Part shown: one piece after another, positions 41,766 to 50,564 of the stretch
Layout of the letters: every line of letters begins with the position of its first letter
Numbering within the stretch: position 1 is the first letter of the stretch
Assembly: GCA_045588675.1 (NCBI GenBank)
Contig: JAZNER010000016.1
Span: forward strand, 32,889 to 96,888
Length of the DNA: 64,000 nt
Direction: 5' to 3'
Source: SVTX01 sp045588675
GTDB taxonomy: Bacteria; Bacillota; Clostridia; Oscillospirales; CAG-272
Program-made: the position numbers and the translations under genes
The notes under the pieces: model-generated
Seen by the model: only the letters and a program-made list of their open reading frames with translations
The model's database searches: none
Told to the model about the DNA's origin: nothing

Positions 41766-43154
41766 TTAAAATCTCTCGTCCATTGCAATATAGTCCCGCG
41801 GCTTTGTGATACACTTGTAGCCAGGACGGATTATGCGGTTAGAGGTGCAATATTCCTCCATTCTGTGAGCACACCAGCCCGCAACTCTTGCAATAGCAAA
41901 GAGAGGCGTGTACATTTCAACAGGTATGTCAAGCATACGGTAAACAAGTCCTGAATAGAGGTCAACATTGGCGCACATAGCCTTGTCAATTCCCTTATAT
42001 GCCTTAAACAGCTCAGGCGTAATTCTTTCGATTTTTTCAAGCAGCTCAAAGTCATCACCAAATCCCTTATCATACGCCAGCTTCTTTGCATATCTTTTGA
42101 GCATAACGGCACGAGGATCGCTCTTGGTGTAAATGGCGTGTCCCATACCATAAATAAGTCCCGAGCCGTCATTTGCCTCGCCGTTGAGTATTTTAAGCAG
42201 GAAGGCTGCAACCTCGTCCTCATTTTGAATGTCACTGACATTTGCCTTGATGCAATCGAACATCTCCTGAACCTTGATATTAGCTCCGCCGTGTCTTGGC
42301 CCTTTAAGCGCTCCGATTGCCGCGCTTATAGCTGAATATGTATCCGAGCCCGAGCTTGAAAGCACTCGGCAGGTAAAGGTCGAGCAGTTACCTCCTCCGT
42401 GCTCGGCGTGAACTACAAGACAGAGGTCAAGAAGTCTTGCCTCCTCCTCGGTGTAGGATTTATCAGGGCGCAATACGCGAAGGAAATTCTCGGCAGTTGA
42501 AAGCTTTTCTGAAGGGTTGTGCAAATTCAGGCTCTTATCATTAAAGGCGTTTTCATAAACCGCATAGGACTGTGCCGCAATAATCGGCAAGCGTGAAAGC
42601 AGCTCCATGCTCTGATGAAGCATATTTTCAAGTCCTGTATCATCGGGATTGTCGTCATAAGCATAAAGCGACAAAACCGCGCTCGCCATTTTATTCATAA
42701 TTGACTTGCTCGGAGCCTTCATAATAATGTCTTCGGTAAATCTTGTCGGCAAGCGTCTGTACGCTGATAAAACATCATTGAACTCGACCAATTCCTCTTG
42801 TGTCGGGAGATGCCCGAAGAAAAGCAGAAACGCACATTCCTCAAAGCCATATCTTCCCTCTTTAACGAAATTGGTTATAAGGTTCGTTATTTCATAGCCT
42901 CTATATTCAAGCTTACCTTCAACGGCAGTTTTTTCACCCTCGTTGATAATATATCCGTGCGCGTTGCCAATTCTCGTAACACCTGCTGTAACGCCCGAGC
43001 CGTCCGCCTCGCGCAAGCCTCGTTTAACTCTATATCCATCAAAGGCTTCCTTCGGTATTACATAAGCAGACTTGGCATCATTAAACATAGTCTGAAACTC
43101 TCTGTCAAGGTCTGCATCTCTGTCGCTTGAATGATTTTTGGAATACAACTGCAT
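41766..43154 (-). CDS. gltA: Citrate synthase
   Basis: Condenses acetyl-CoA and oxaloacetate to citrate, here probably to feed glutamate synthesis in an anaerobe. The 462-residue protein has the catalytic His regions HAEHGGGNCSTFTCR and GPRHGGANIKV and the C-terminal Asp stretch (VDLYSGLVYRMLDIP, PLFAIARVAGWCAHRMEE). The start at 43154 has GGAGGAG 6-8 bp upstream. A 2-methylcitrate synthase activity cannot be excluded from sequence, but no other methylcitrate cycle gene is present. Confidence 0.92.
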   Translation of the reverse strand: MQLYSKNHSSDRDADLDREFQTMFNDAKSAYVIPKEAFDGYRVKRGLREADGSGVTAGVTRIGNAHGYIINEGEKTAVEGKLEYRGYEITNLITNFVKEGRYGFEECAFLLFFGHLPTQEELVEFNDVLSAYRRLPTRFTEDIIMKAPSKSIMNKMASAVLSLYAYDDNPDDTGLENMLHQSMELLSRLPIIAAQSYAVYENAFNDKSLNLHNPSEKLSTAENFLRVLRPDKSYTEEEARLLDLCLVVHAEHGGGNCSTFTCRVLSSSGSDTYSAISAAIGALKGPRHGGANIKVQEMFDCIKANVSDIQNEDEVAAFLLKILNGEANDGSGLIYGMGHAIYTKSDPRAVMLKRYAKKLAYDKGFGDDFELLEKIERITPELFKAYKGIDKAMCANVDLYSGLVYRMLDIPVEMYTPLFAIARVAGWCAHRMEEYCTSNRIIRPGYKCITKPRDYIAMDERF

Positions 43155-43327
43155 TCTTCTCTCCTCCAATCCTAACAATGCTAAATAATACTCACATTAT
43201 ATCACTATTTGCCCCCTTTCGCAATTAACAAATTGTAAACTTTCATATTTTTGTCGAAAAAGTTGCATTTTTACAGTAAAAATGCAAGAATTTACAGCTT
43301 TAAATTCATTTACTTTACTTTGATAGA

Positions 43328-43362
43328 AAAAATCCTTCCAAATTTATTTTGGAAGGACTTTT
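43328..43362 (-). terminator. Terminator after the CDF transporter
   Basis: TCCTTCCAAA and TTTGGAAGGA arms, with T tracts on the outer side, overlapping the end of the transporter gene. Confidence 0.75.
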
Positions 43363-44526
43363 TTATTTGCGGTCGATATTAACGACAGCGCAAAAGGTAG
43401 GATTATGTGCGCTCACCTTTTCCTGAACTATTTTTTTAAGCTCCCCATCAGAATATTTCACCTCATACGGAGCGCAAACATCAAAAATCAAATTGCTATG
43501 TGTAATTCCGCGAACAAATCTGAAATCGTGGATATCCATTCTCTCGTCAATGCTCTGCACCAAGGACAAGGTCATCTCCCTCATAGCTTTGACCTCCTCG
43601 TCGTCAGTAACTATCGGGTCCATATGGATATTTGAATGTATTCCAAGCTCGTCTGTAATTCTTCGCTCAATCAAATCTATCATATCGTGTAGCTCAAAAA
43701 TATCCTTCGAGCCGTCAACCTCAATATGAAGATTTACAATTGCCATTCCGGGTCCGTACGAATGGACAACCATATCGTGTATTCCAAGCGCGTCTGAAAA
43801 TTCACCTACAATATCCCGAACTCCCTGCACGATTTCAGGGTCAGCCTGCTCTCCGAGAATTGAATTTTTCGTTTCATTCAATATCTTAATGCCGGCGATA
43901 AATATAATTATCGCAACCGCTACGCCCATATAGGCGTCTATATCGATTGCCGTAAACTTGTAAAGGAGCATAGCCGCTAAAACCGCCGCGGTTGCCGCCG
44001 CGTCAGACAGACTGTCTGCGGCAGTTGCCCTCATAACCGTTGAATTGATTTTATCTGCAAGCTTTCTGTTAAAAAAGCAAAGCCAAAGCTTGACAACTAT
44101 TGAAACAGATAAAACAATAATCATTATCCACGAAAACTCGGTATGCTTTTCCTTGTCAAAAATCTTCGCAACCGAATCGCTAAGTAAATTCCAGCCGATA
44201 AGCAGAATGAAAAAGGAAACTATCATTGACGCAACATATTCAATTCGAGCGTGTCCAAAGGGATGGTCACGGTCTGCCGGCTTTGCCGCCATCTTAAAGC
44301 TTATCAGCGAAATAATTTGTGAGCCCGCATCCGACAAATTGTTAATTCCGTCTGCCTGCATTGAGATAGAACCAAAAATCAATCCGACGATGAATTTCCC
44401 AAACGCCAAAATCAAATTGAAAACAATACCCGTGATGCTTCCAAGCGTGCCGTAAGCGCGCCTGACTGCTGGCGACTTTATATCATCCTTGTTTTTTATA
44501 AAAAGCTTACATAAAAGCTCTGTCAA
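43363..44526 (-). CDS. Cation diffusion facilitator (CDF) family transporter
   Basis: About 387-residue proton-coupled metal exporter. Six membrane helices span roughly residues 28-215, with metal-site motifs MQADGINNLSDAG in the second helix and AADSLSDAAAT in the fifth, followed by a cytoplasmic dimerisation domain (HDMVVHSYGPGMAIVNLHIEVDG). The metal, Zn, Fe or Mn, is not determined by these motifs. The start is uncertain: TTG at 44526 has AGAGGTG 6 bp upstream, whereas GTG at 44535 lies inside that ribosome site. It lies directly downstream of the YifB gene. Confidence 0.88.
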   Translation of the reverse strand: MTELLCKLFIKNKDDIKSPAVRRAYGTLGSITGIVFNLILAFGKFIVGLIFGSISMQADGINNLSDAGSQIISLISFKMAAKPADRDHPFGHARIEYVASMIVSFFILLIGWNLLSDSVAKIFDKEKHTEFSWIMIIVLSVSIVVKLWLCFFNRKLADKINSTVMRATAADSLSDAAATAAVLAAMLLYKFTAIDIDAYMGVAVAIIIFIAGIKILNETKNSILGEQADPEIVQGVRDIVGEFSDALGIHDMVVHSYGPGMAIVNLHIEVDGSKDIFELHDMIDLIERRITDELGIHSNIHMDPIVTDDEEVKAMREMTLSLVQSIDERMDIHDFRFVRGITHSNLIFDVCAPYEVKYSDGELKKIVQEKVSAHNPTFCAVVNIDRK

Positions 44527-44550
44527 ATCAAACACCTCTTACTTCAGTAA

Positions 44551-46101
44551 TTATTCTTCTTCAATTCCCCAATATTTTTTATCAAGACTGCGGAACTGTA
44601 TCGCCTCCGCAATATGCTCTATGCGTATAAGCTCACTCTTGTCAATATCCGCAATGGTCCGTGCAACTCTCATTATTCGGTCATATCCGCGGGCAGACAA
44701 GCCAAGAGCATCATATGCGCAATGAAGCAAGTCCTTGGCAGAGTCGTCAGCTATACAATATTTTCTGATGCCTGCAGAATCAAGCATAGCGTTATTTATA
44801 TATTTGTCGTTGCCCATACGCTCTCTTGCAAATTCGCGCGAAGCAATAACTCTTGCGCGTATCTCAGCCGAGCTCTCGCTCTTTATACTGTTGTCCGACA
44901 GCTCGTTGTAGCTGAGCGACGGAAGCTCGATCTGAATGTCAATTCTATCAAGCATAGGACCGCTTATTCTTGAAATATAACGCTTTACATCAATGCTCTT
45001 GCAGGTGCATTTTCTCGTGGGGTGTCCAAAATAACCGCAACGGCAAGGGTTCATAGCGCCGACAAGCATAAAGCTGCACGGAAAGGTTACTCTTCCGCTT
45101 GCCCTTGTGATTGTTACCCTTCTGTCTTCAAGAGGCTGTCGCAGAGCATCTGTTACCTGCTTTGGAAATTCGGGAAGCTCGTCAAGGAAAAGCACTCCGT
45201 TATTTGCAAGCGAAACCTCGCCCGGCATTGGGTTTACCCCACCACCGACAAGGCTTACCGCGCTCATTGTATGGTGCGGAGAACGGAACGGGCGTACAGA
45301 TAAAATCGACATTCCGTCAGGAAGAGTTCCCGCAACCGAGTGTATCTTTGTGGTTTCAATTGCCTCAGCGAAGGAAAGCGGGGGAAGGATTGTCGGCAAA
45401 CGCTTTGCAAGCATAGATTTTCCCGTTCCAGGAGGCCCTATCAGAAGTATATTGTGCCCTCCCGTTGCTGCAATCTCCATCGCGCGCTTTGCCTGAGACT
45501 GACCCTTGACATCTGCAAAGTCTATACTGTAATCTGACGCTGAGGCATCGAAATTATCACTGTTGTAATTTATAGGAGAAAGCAATTCGCTTCCATTTAA
45601 ATGCGCAACTAACTGTTTCATATTTTCAACAGAATAAACGGCAATTCCCTTAACTGCCGCCGCTTCTCCCGCATTTTCCGCAGGAGCGTAAAATTCACGG
45701 AAGCCCGCATCGCGCGCCGCAACACACATAGAAAGAGCTCCGCGTATTCCGCGCAAATTTCCCGACAAGGAAAGCTCACCGATAAAGCATTTATCCGAAA
45801 TGTCAATGTCGGGACGGACAATGCCCGCACACCTCATAATACCAAGCAAAATAGCCACATCATATGCCGAGCCCTCTTTTTTTCTGTCGGCAGGTGCAAG
45901 ATTAACTATAAAGGACATTTCAGGAAAACGATAGCCGCTGTTTATGCAGGCAGTTCTAACTCTTTCCTTTGCCTCTTTGACAGCCATATCGGGAAGACCG
46001 ACAAGCTCAAAGTTAGGCAAGCGGGGCTGAGCATCTGCTTCAACCGTAACTATATATCCGTCAATACCAAAAATACCCGCGCTATATACAGAGGATAACA
46101 T
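44551..46101 (-). CDS. YifB/ComM family Mg-chelatase-like AAA+ ATPase
   Basis: 516-residue AAA+ protein. An N-terminal ChlI-like domain (residues about 20-145) precedes the ATPase core with Walker A GPPGTGKSM, Walker B GVLFLDELPEF and the family's zinc-like loop GAMNPCRCGYFGHPTRKCTC. The C-terminal Mg-chelatase domain (FARERMGNDKYINNAM...LGLSARGYDRIMRVARTIADI) completes it. The Gram-negative relative ComM promotes branch migration during natural transformation. A DNA-recombination role here is inferred from the family. Confidence 0.93.
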   Translation of the reverse strand: MLSSVYSAGIFGIDGYIVTVEADAQPRLPNFELVGLPDMAVKEAKERVRTACINSGYRFPEMSFIVNLAPADRKKEGSAYDVAILLGIMRCAGIVRPDIDISDKCFIGELSLSGNLRGIRGALSMCVAARDAGFREFYAPAENAGEAAAVKGIAVYSVENMKQLVAHLNGSELLSPINYNSDNFDASASDYSIDFADVKGQSQAKRAMEIAATGGHNILLIGPPGTGKSMLAKRLPTILPPLSFAEAIETTKIHSVAGTLPDGMSILSVRPFRSPHHTMSAVSLVGGGVNPMPGEVSLANNGVLFLDELPEFPKQVTDALRQPLEDRRVTITRASGRVTFPCSFMLVGAMNPCRCGYFGHPTRKCTCKSIDVKRYISRISGPMLDRIDIQIELPSLSYNELSDNSIKSESSAEIRARVIASREFARERMGNDKYINNAMLDSAGIRKYCIADDSAKDLLHCAYDALGLSARGYDRIMRVARTIADIDKSELIRIEHIAEAIQFRSLDKKYWGIEEE

Positions 46102-46294
46102 TTCTAAAGGTCCTTTCTGAAACTAATTACATTCAATGCTAATTAATTGTACTTAACTATATTATAGCATAAAGAGAAAACAATTACAAGTAAAAAGATT
46201 AGATTTTACATCAAACAGAAGACAAATCAAACAAAATATGAATAAATTGCCTGAAATATTTACAAACAAAGAGGGATAAGTATGCTCAAACCTA

Positions 46295-46323
46295 TTGACA
46301 TTTTAAAAAATTTGAGGTATAAT
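46295..46323 (+). promoter_or_regulatory. Consensus promoter of the second LRR lipoprotein gene
   Basis: TTGACA (46295-46300) and TATAAT (46318-46323) with a 17-bp spacer: a full sigma-70 consensus, 43 bp before the start codon. Confidence 0.85.
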
Positions 46324-46366
46324 TTAATGTGTTAAATTATGTATGCTACCATTTCGGAGGTATTTA

Positions 46367-47161
46367 ATGAAAAAGTCAGCAATTATTATCACTGTTCTTT
46401 TGTCGCTCCTTCTCGTATCCTGCGCAGGCGGAGAAAAAAGCGACTTAACATCAATTAACGACTATATAGCACCGTCTTATACTGAAAAAATTGCAACAGG
46501 TACTCTGACATTTGCGGAGAATGTCGGTGATACCGCTATAATTACAGATTATGTTGGTCTTTACACTGACCACGAGGTAACCGTGCCTGAAAAAATTGCA
46601 GACCGTGAGGTAACCGTAATTGGTAAAGAAGCGTTCTACTTCTGCACCTCCGCGACAAAAATCAATCTTCCCGCGACAGTTACAAAAATTGAGGATTTCG
46701 CGTTTGCAGGCTGTACTTCGCTTGAAACTATCACGATTCCCGCAACTGTTACAAGCATTGGTAAGGGCGCATTCAATGCGTGCACATCACTTAAAACAGT
46801 AATTTTTGAGGGAGAAGCAGTTGTATCTATCGGCGACTTCGCATTCAACGACTGCTCTTCACTCGAAACTATCAATATTCCCGAAGGTGTAAAGTCTATC
46901 GGTAACGGCGCATTTAAGAATTGCAAAGCTTTACAGAGCTTCAAAGCTCCCGAAACGCTTGAAACAATCGGCGGCTTGTCTTTTGACGGCTGCGAGGCAC
47001 TTAATACCGACGGAGCACTTACACTTACCGCATCAATTACATCAATTGGTGATTTTGCTTTCGTAGGCATAAACAAAGAGTACATAATCGCCCCCGAAGG
47101 CTCATATGCCGCCGAATATGTAGAGGCTATGAAGGCAACCGAGGAAACTGAAGCAGAATAA
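46367..47161 (+). CDS. BspA-like leucine-rich-repeat lipoprotein, short form
   Basis: 264-residue secreted lipoprotein: signal peptide MKKSAIIITVLLSLLLVSC with the lipobox cysteine at residue 19, then five or six LRR_5 repeats of the type IGKGAFNACTSLKTVIFEG, and an acidic C-terminus. GGAGG sits just before the chosen ATG at 46367. It is related in repeat type, not in close sequence, to the larger lipoprotein at 35506-36945. It is monocistronic with its own promoter and terminator. Confidence 0.88.
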   Translation: MKKSAIIITVLLSLLLVSCAGGEKSDLTSINDYIAPSYTEKIATGTLTFAENVGDTAIITDYVGLYTDHEVTVPEKIADREVTVIGKEAFYFCTSATKINLPATVTKIEDFAFAGCTSLETITIPATVTSIGKGAFNACTSLKTVIFEGEAVVSIGDFAFNDCSSLETINIPEGVKSIGNGAFKNCKALQSFKAPETLETIGGLSFDGCEALNTDGALTLTASITSIGDFAFVGINKEYIIAPEGSYAAEYVEAMKATEETEAE

Positions 47162-47176
47162 ATAATTATTCAAGCA

Positions 47177-47208
47177 AAAAAGACGAACATTAAATGTTCG
47201 TCTTTTTT
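47177..47208. terminator. Bidirectional terminator
   Basis: AAAAGACGAACATT and AATGTTCGTCTTTT arms with A and T tracts on both sides, lying between the convergent LRR lipoprotein and nrnA genes. Confidence 0.85.
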
Positions 47209-47209
47209 A

Positions 47210-48232
47210 TTATATTTCAATATTCTCGCTTTGCATTTTGTGCTCTACCGCCAAGACAAGCGCCATCTCGGCTGATAAAATTGAATCTGATGAAATTGTA
47301 CACCCTGCCGCTCTCTCGTGTCCCCCGCCGCCGTAAAGCGCGCAAATCTCGGACACATCAAAGTCACAGGACGAGCGCATTGAAACGCGGAAGCGATTTT
47401 CTTCACTGAACTGTTTGATAACCGCCGCGACCTGAACGCCCTTTACACATCTTGCAACGTCAATCAAGGTTTCAAGATGCTCGTCCTCTGCGCCGTACTG
47501 CTTTTTGAGGTCGTATGGAAATGTAATAATTGCCACCTTGCCGTCAAGATGAAAATTCATTCGTTCAAATCCCGCGTGCTCAACCTGCATTTGCTTCAAG
47601 GTCTTTATTCCAAAAAGCTTGTGGTTGATATCGGCAGATTTCACTCCGCTATCAATCAGCCTTGCCGCCAAGTCGTGTGTTGCAGGTGAAACATTACTGT
47701 ATCTGAAGCAACCCGTATCCGAGCTTACAGCGGTGTAAATCAGCTCGTTGGTTCTTTGCGGTATCTTAGCATTCAGCAGCTCCGCGCATCTCTCAATCAA
47801 GCTATACAAGACCTCGCCGCAAGACGACGCGTCGGGTAGAATATAATTATCGGCATAGGCAGTTCCCTTTCCGTGATGGTCAATCATCAAATCGATTTTG
47901 TCACGGTAAAGCTCATAAAGTGAGCCAAGCTGGGCAGGGGACGCCGTATCGACCGACACGACAATTTCAGGGACAAAATCCTCAGGCAAGGCATCCGTCG
48001 CGACGCTTTCCTGCGCGTCCTCAGATATAAACCTCAATCTGTCGGGCACCTCGTCTGCCGACACGCAAAAGGCCCGCTTACCCAAAGACACAAGAAAACT
48101 GCGGAGCGCAAATGCAGAACCCGTTGCATCTCCGTCGGGATGTACGTGAAAAAGGATTAAATAATTATTTTTGACAGTCAGCAGCTCTGCTGCCTCGTCA
48201 AGAGCTAATGCCCTGTATCCCTGCTCTTCCAT
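47210..48232 (-). CDS. nrnA: DHH family phosphoesterase (NrnA-like oligoribonuclease/pAp phosphatase)
   Basis: 340-residue DHH/DHHA1 protein that degrades very short RNAs and/or 3'-phosphoadenosine 5'-phosphate; some members also act on c-di-AMP products. Motifs: FHVHPDGDATGSAFAL, VSVDTAS, MIDHHGKG (the DHH triad) and the substrate-binding GGGHERAAG of DHHA1. The gene follows rbfA by 2 bp, the common Firmicute order rbfA-nrnA. Confidence 0.92.
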   Translation of the reverse strand: MEEQGYRALALDEAAELLTVKNNYLILFHVHPDGDATGSAFALRSFLVSLGKRAFCVSADEVPDRLRFISEDAQESVATDALPEDFVPEIVVSVDTASPAQLGSLYELYRDKIDLMIDHHGKGTAYADNYILPDASSCGEVLYSLIERCAELLNAKIPQRTNELIYTAVSSDTGCFRYSNVSPATHDLAARLIDSGVKSADINHKLFGIKTLKQMQVEHAGFERMNFHLDGKVAIITFPYDLKKQYGAEDEHLETLIDVARCVKGVQVAAVIKQFSEENRFRVSMRSSCDFDVSEICALYGGGGHERAAGCTISSDSILSAEMALVLAVEHKMQSENIEI

Positions 48233-48234
48233 TT

Positions 48235-48621
48235 TTAAATTTCTCCGTCCTCGCCCGTATTCTCCTCGTCGCTGTCGGGGTCTGTAATCGTTATGCCTTC
48301 AAGTATCTTTGAAATTTTTGCGCCGTATTCAATAGAACCGTCCTCAACAAATGTAATTTCGGGAGTTATGCGCAAATTCATTCTCTTGGCTATCTGACCT
48401 CTTATAAAGCCCGAAGAAGATGCAAGTCCCTTCTTAATTTCTTTCTTATCACCGGTCAGTGCAGAATAATACACCTTGGCGTATTTGAGGTCGGGCGTTA
48501 CATTTGCCGAGGTTACGCTAATAAAGGAGTTTGCAACGCGCGGGTCCTTAACATCTCGCAATATCATTGCAATTTCCTTTTGAAATTCATCATTTATTCT
48601 TCCTTATCTGTATTTAGCCAT
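48235..48621 (-). pseudogene. rbfA: rbfA with an in-frame stop at codon 6 (possible restart at 48567)
   Basis: RbfA binds the 30S subunit and helps mature 16S rRNA. A strong GGGAGG ribosome site precedes the ATG at 48619-48621. The frame then reads MAKYR, a TAA stop (48604-48606), then GRINDEFQKEIAMILRDVKDPRV and the rest of a normal RbfA domain with an acidic tail. The family usually has YRxGRIN here, so one base change (for example AAA to TAA) would explain the stop. An internal ATG at 48565-48567 with AAGGA upstream could restart translation and give a 110-residue protein lacking 18 N-terminal residues. A sequencing error is also possible. Confidence 0.75.
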
Positions 48622-48696
48622 TTTGCCCTCCCGTCGCATAGCGACTGTATTATTATTGTCTTATTATTGTACCTTTTATTCCGGATAATTATATGT

Positions 48697-49635
48697 TTAT
48701 TCTGGATAATTATATTTAAAGATTTCTCTTTCGGTTTCGGATAAATATCTGCCGCTCTCCTTGACACCCGTCAAGCCCTCATCAGCGTAAAAAGGAACAA
48801 TCTCACCGCTGATTTCATTCTCGTTCTGCACAAGCACCATTCCTATCCGCTTGTGACGCGCAACCTCAAGAAGAAAATTCATAGCCAATATAGCATCATT
48901 TTGTACAGGCTCAAAGGAAAAGCTTATCGAATATCCTTCCCTTTCCCATTCGACTAAAATTTTTAAGCTATTCTCACGCGCAAATGTCCTTGCACTCATA
49001 GCAAGCGCAAATAAAGCAGCGCAGAAAAACGGGCCCGAATAAACATTGCCGACACCAAGGTCATATCTTTCACTGCTCGCATTAATCGCATTGCAATCAA
49101 CGCTTATCTCTGCAAAGCTTGCCGCGCTTTGAATAGCCGCAAGAACTGTTTTTCTCTCAGGCTGACCCTCCTGCAATCTTGAATTATACAACGGCAATAA
49201 ATTCCCGACGAAAGCGCTTATATAATCGTAGGCATATTCCTCTTCAGCCTTATCGCGACAGGCGTCATTTGCCCGAGCCAAAAACGTTTGCGAGCCTGAC
49301 ATATTATCCCATATGTTATTTTTCAAAACATTCGCCACGCTGACAATAGGCAAATCAAAAATTACACATACTGCCATATATGAAGAATATGAGAAAAATC
49401 GCAAAACAAGCGCAGGTAGCTCTTGTCCGTTGAATTTGGCAACAACAAAGAGGTTTTCAGAGCCAAATTCCTGCCTCTCAAGCAAAAAATCACTCTCAAT
49501 ATCGTCAAGTCCTGCAATTTCCCTTAAATCTTTTCCAATAAATGCCTCTCGGTTATCCGCCTTACACGCAAGAACCTTCCAGCAGCTTGCTTCATCAAGC
49601 GTAAACAGATAGGCACGTTCCTTTATCTTCTGCAT
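48697..49635 (-). CDS. Uncharacterised 312-residue protein
   Basis: I do not recognise this protein. It is cytosolic by composition, acidic, with no signal peptide or clear membrane segment. Hydrophobic helix-like stretches occur near residues 83-102 (SYSSYMAVCVIFDLPIVSVA) and 203-222 (FFCAALFALAMSARTF). The segment LKILVEWEREGYSISFSFEP followed by an alpha-helical part loosely recalls a degenerate GHKL ATPase half, but no N-box or G-box is seen. AGGA precedes the ATG. It lies upstream of rbfA on the same strand, where infB or nusA genes are common in other genomes. Confidence 0.75.
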   Translation of the reverse strand: MQKIKERAYLFTLDEASCWKVLACKADNREAFIGKDLREIAGLDDIESDFLLERQEFGSENLFVVAKFNGQELPALVLRFFSYSSYMAVCVIFDLPIVSVANVLKNNIWDNMSGSQTFLARANDACRDKAEEEYAYDYISAFVGNLLPLYNSRLQEGQPERKTVLAAIQSAASFAEISVDCNAINASSERYDLGVGNVYSGPFFCAALFALAMSARTFARENSLKILVEWEREGYSISFSFEPVQNDAILAMNFLLEVARHKRIGMVLVQNENEISGEIVPFYADEGLTGVKESGRYLSETEREIFKYNYPE

Positions 49636-49703
49636 AACAAAATCCTAAAATAAACTGTAATATTATTATAGACGATTTTCGCTCTTTTGTCAAGTTGCAA
49701 ATG

Positions 49704-50333
49704 CTATATGCTAAAATCAATTTGACTGTTTTTCAGCTCGTAAAGATAATTTTCCTGCCTGTGCGCGTCAATCTTCGAATATTTACCCGATTTACCTATT
49801 GTAATCATATGACCGACATGCCTATACCCAAAAATTGAAGGCGGAAGGTGGGTAATCAGGTCATCAATATTTTTAATTACAAAAAAGCCATCCCATACTC
49901 GCCTGTTGCTCTTTCCCCAAATTACGCGCGGAGAGCCGAATCCAAATCCGAAAATCTTGTCTTGTATATCACTGCGGACATAACGGCAGTATTCATAGCA
50001 CAACAGCGCCACTCCCGCTCCGTGACTGTACCCCACAGAAACTATTTCCTTAACCGATTTGTCTGATATTTCATTTACAAGATAAGGCAAAATATCAAGC
50101 CAAACCGCGAGGAAGCCCTCGTGACAGTAAAGTCGTTTATTATCTTGCGGATATTTGACCGCGCGGTAGTTAAAATTGCTTTTCCAATCAACAGCTCCGT
50201 TGCTCTTTTCAAAGAAAATATACAGCGTGCTATGATCTCTAAAAAACGAAAAGCTTGCTCCGTTTTCGGTATGGGTGTAGCTTTGATTTAAGCACTGTTC
50301 AAACATATCGTAAAGAAATTGACTGAAACCCAT
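49704..50333 (-). CDS. Lipase class 3-like alpha/beta hydrolase
   Basis: 209-residue alpha/beta hydrolase of the Lipase_3 type. The nucleophile elbow GYSHG (Ser in VSVGYSHGAGVALLCYEY, near residue 116) and the following GFGSPRVIWG are characteristic, and a late His (GYRHVGHMITIG) can complete the triad. There is no signal peptide, so it acts in the cytosol or is released otherwise. The substrate is unknown. It is transcribed alone, with hairpins on its upstream side. Confidence 0.8.
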   Translation of the reverse strand: MGFSQFLYDMFEQCLNQSYTHTENGASFSFFRDHSTLYIFFEKSNGAVDWKSNFNYRAVKYPQDNKRLYCHEGFLAVWLDILPYLVNEISDKSVKEIVSVGYSHGAGVALLCYEYCRYVRSDIQDKIFGFGFGSPRVIWGKSNRRVWDGFFVIKNIDDLITHLPPSIFGYRHVGHMITIGKSGKYSKIDAHRQENYLYELKNSQIDFSI

Positions 50334-50407
50334 AAAATCCCCCCAGACAAAATTGTGACTGTTACATTCTATGAGCTATCCTTGATTTTTGCGCTTGGAA
50401 AAGAACT

Positions 50408-50530
50408 GCTGTATAAAGTGTGGAGTGCTCTATACAGCAAACACCGCCTCAACCGAAATCGGTTGAGGCGGTGTTTATTTTTAATTCAATAACATTTGTA
50501 TTGCGGCGTTGTCGCGGCACAAATGTTATT
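50408..50530. repeat. Three consecutive hairpins downstream of the isomerase gene
   Basis: GCTGTATA/TATACAGC (50408-50438), a perfect 16-bp stem AACACCGCCTCAACCG/CGGTTGAGGCGGTGTT (50440-50475), and ATAACATTTGT/ACAAATGTTAT with an inner TGCG/CGCG stem (50488-50529). The middle one, followed by T-rich sequence, is a good terminator for either strand. The third is probably the terminator of the isomerase operon. No gene lies in the 231-bp gap. Confidence 0.65.
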
Positions 50531-50564
50531 ATTAAATTAATTGGTTTCTGCTTGCAAATCCAAA

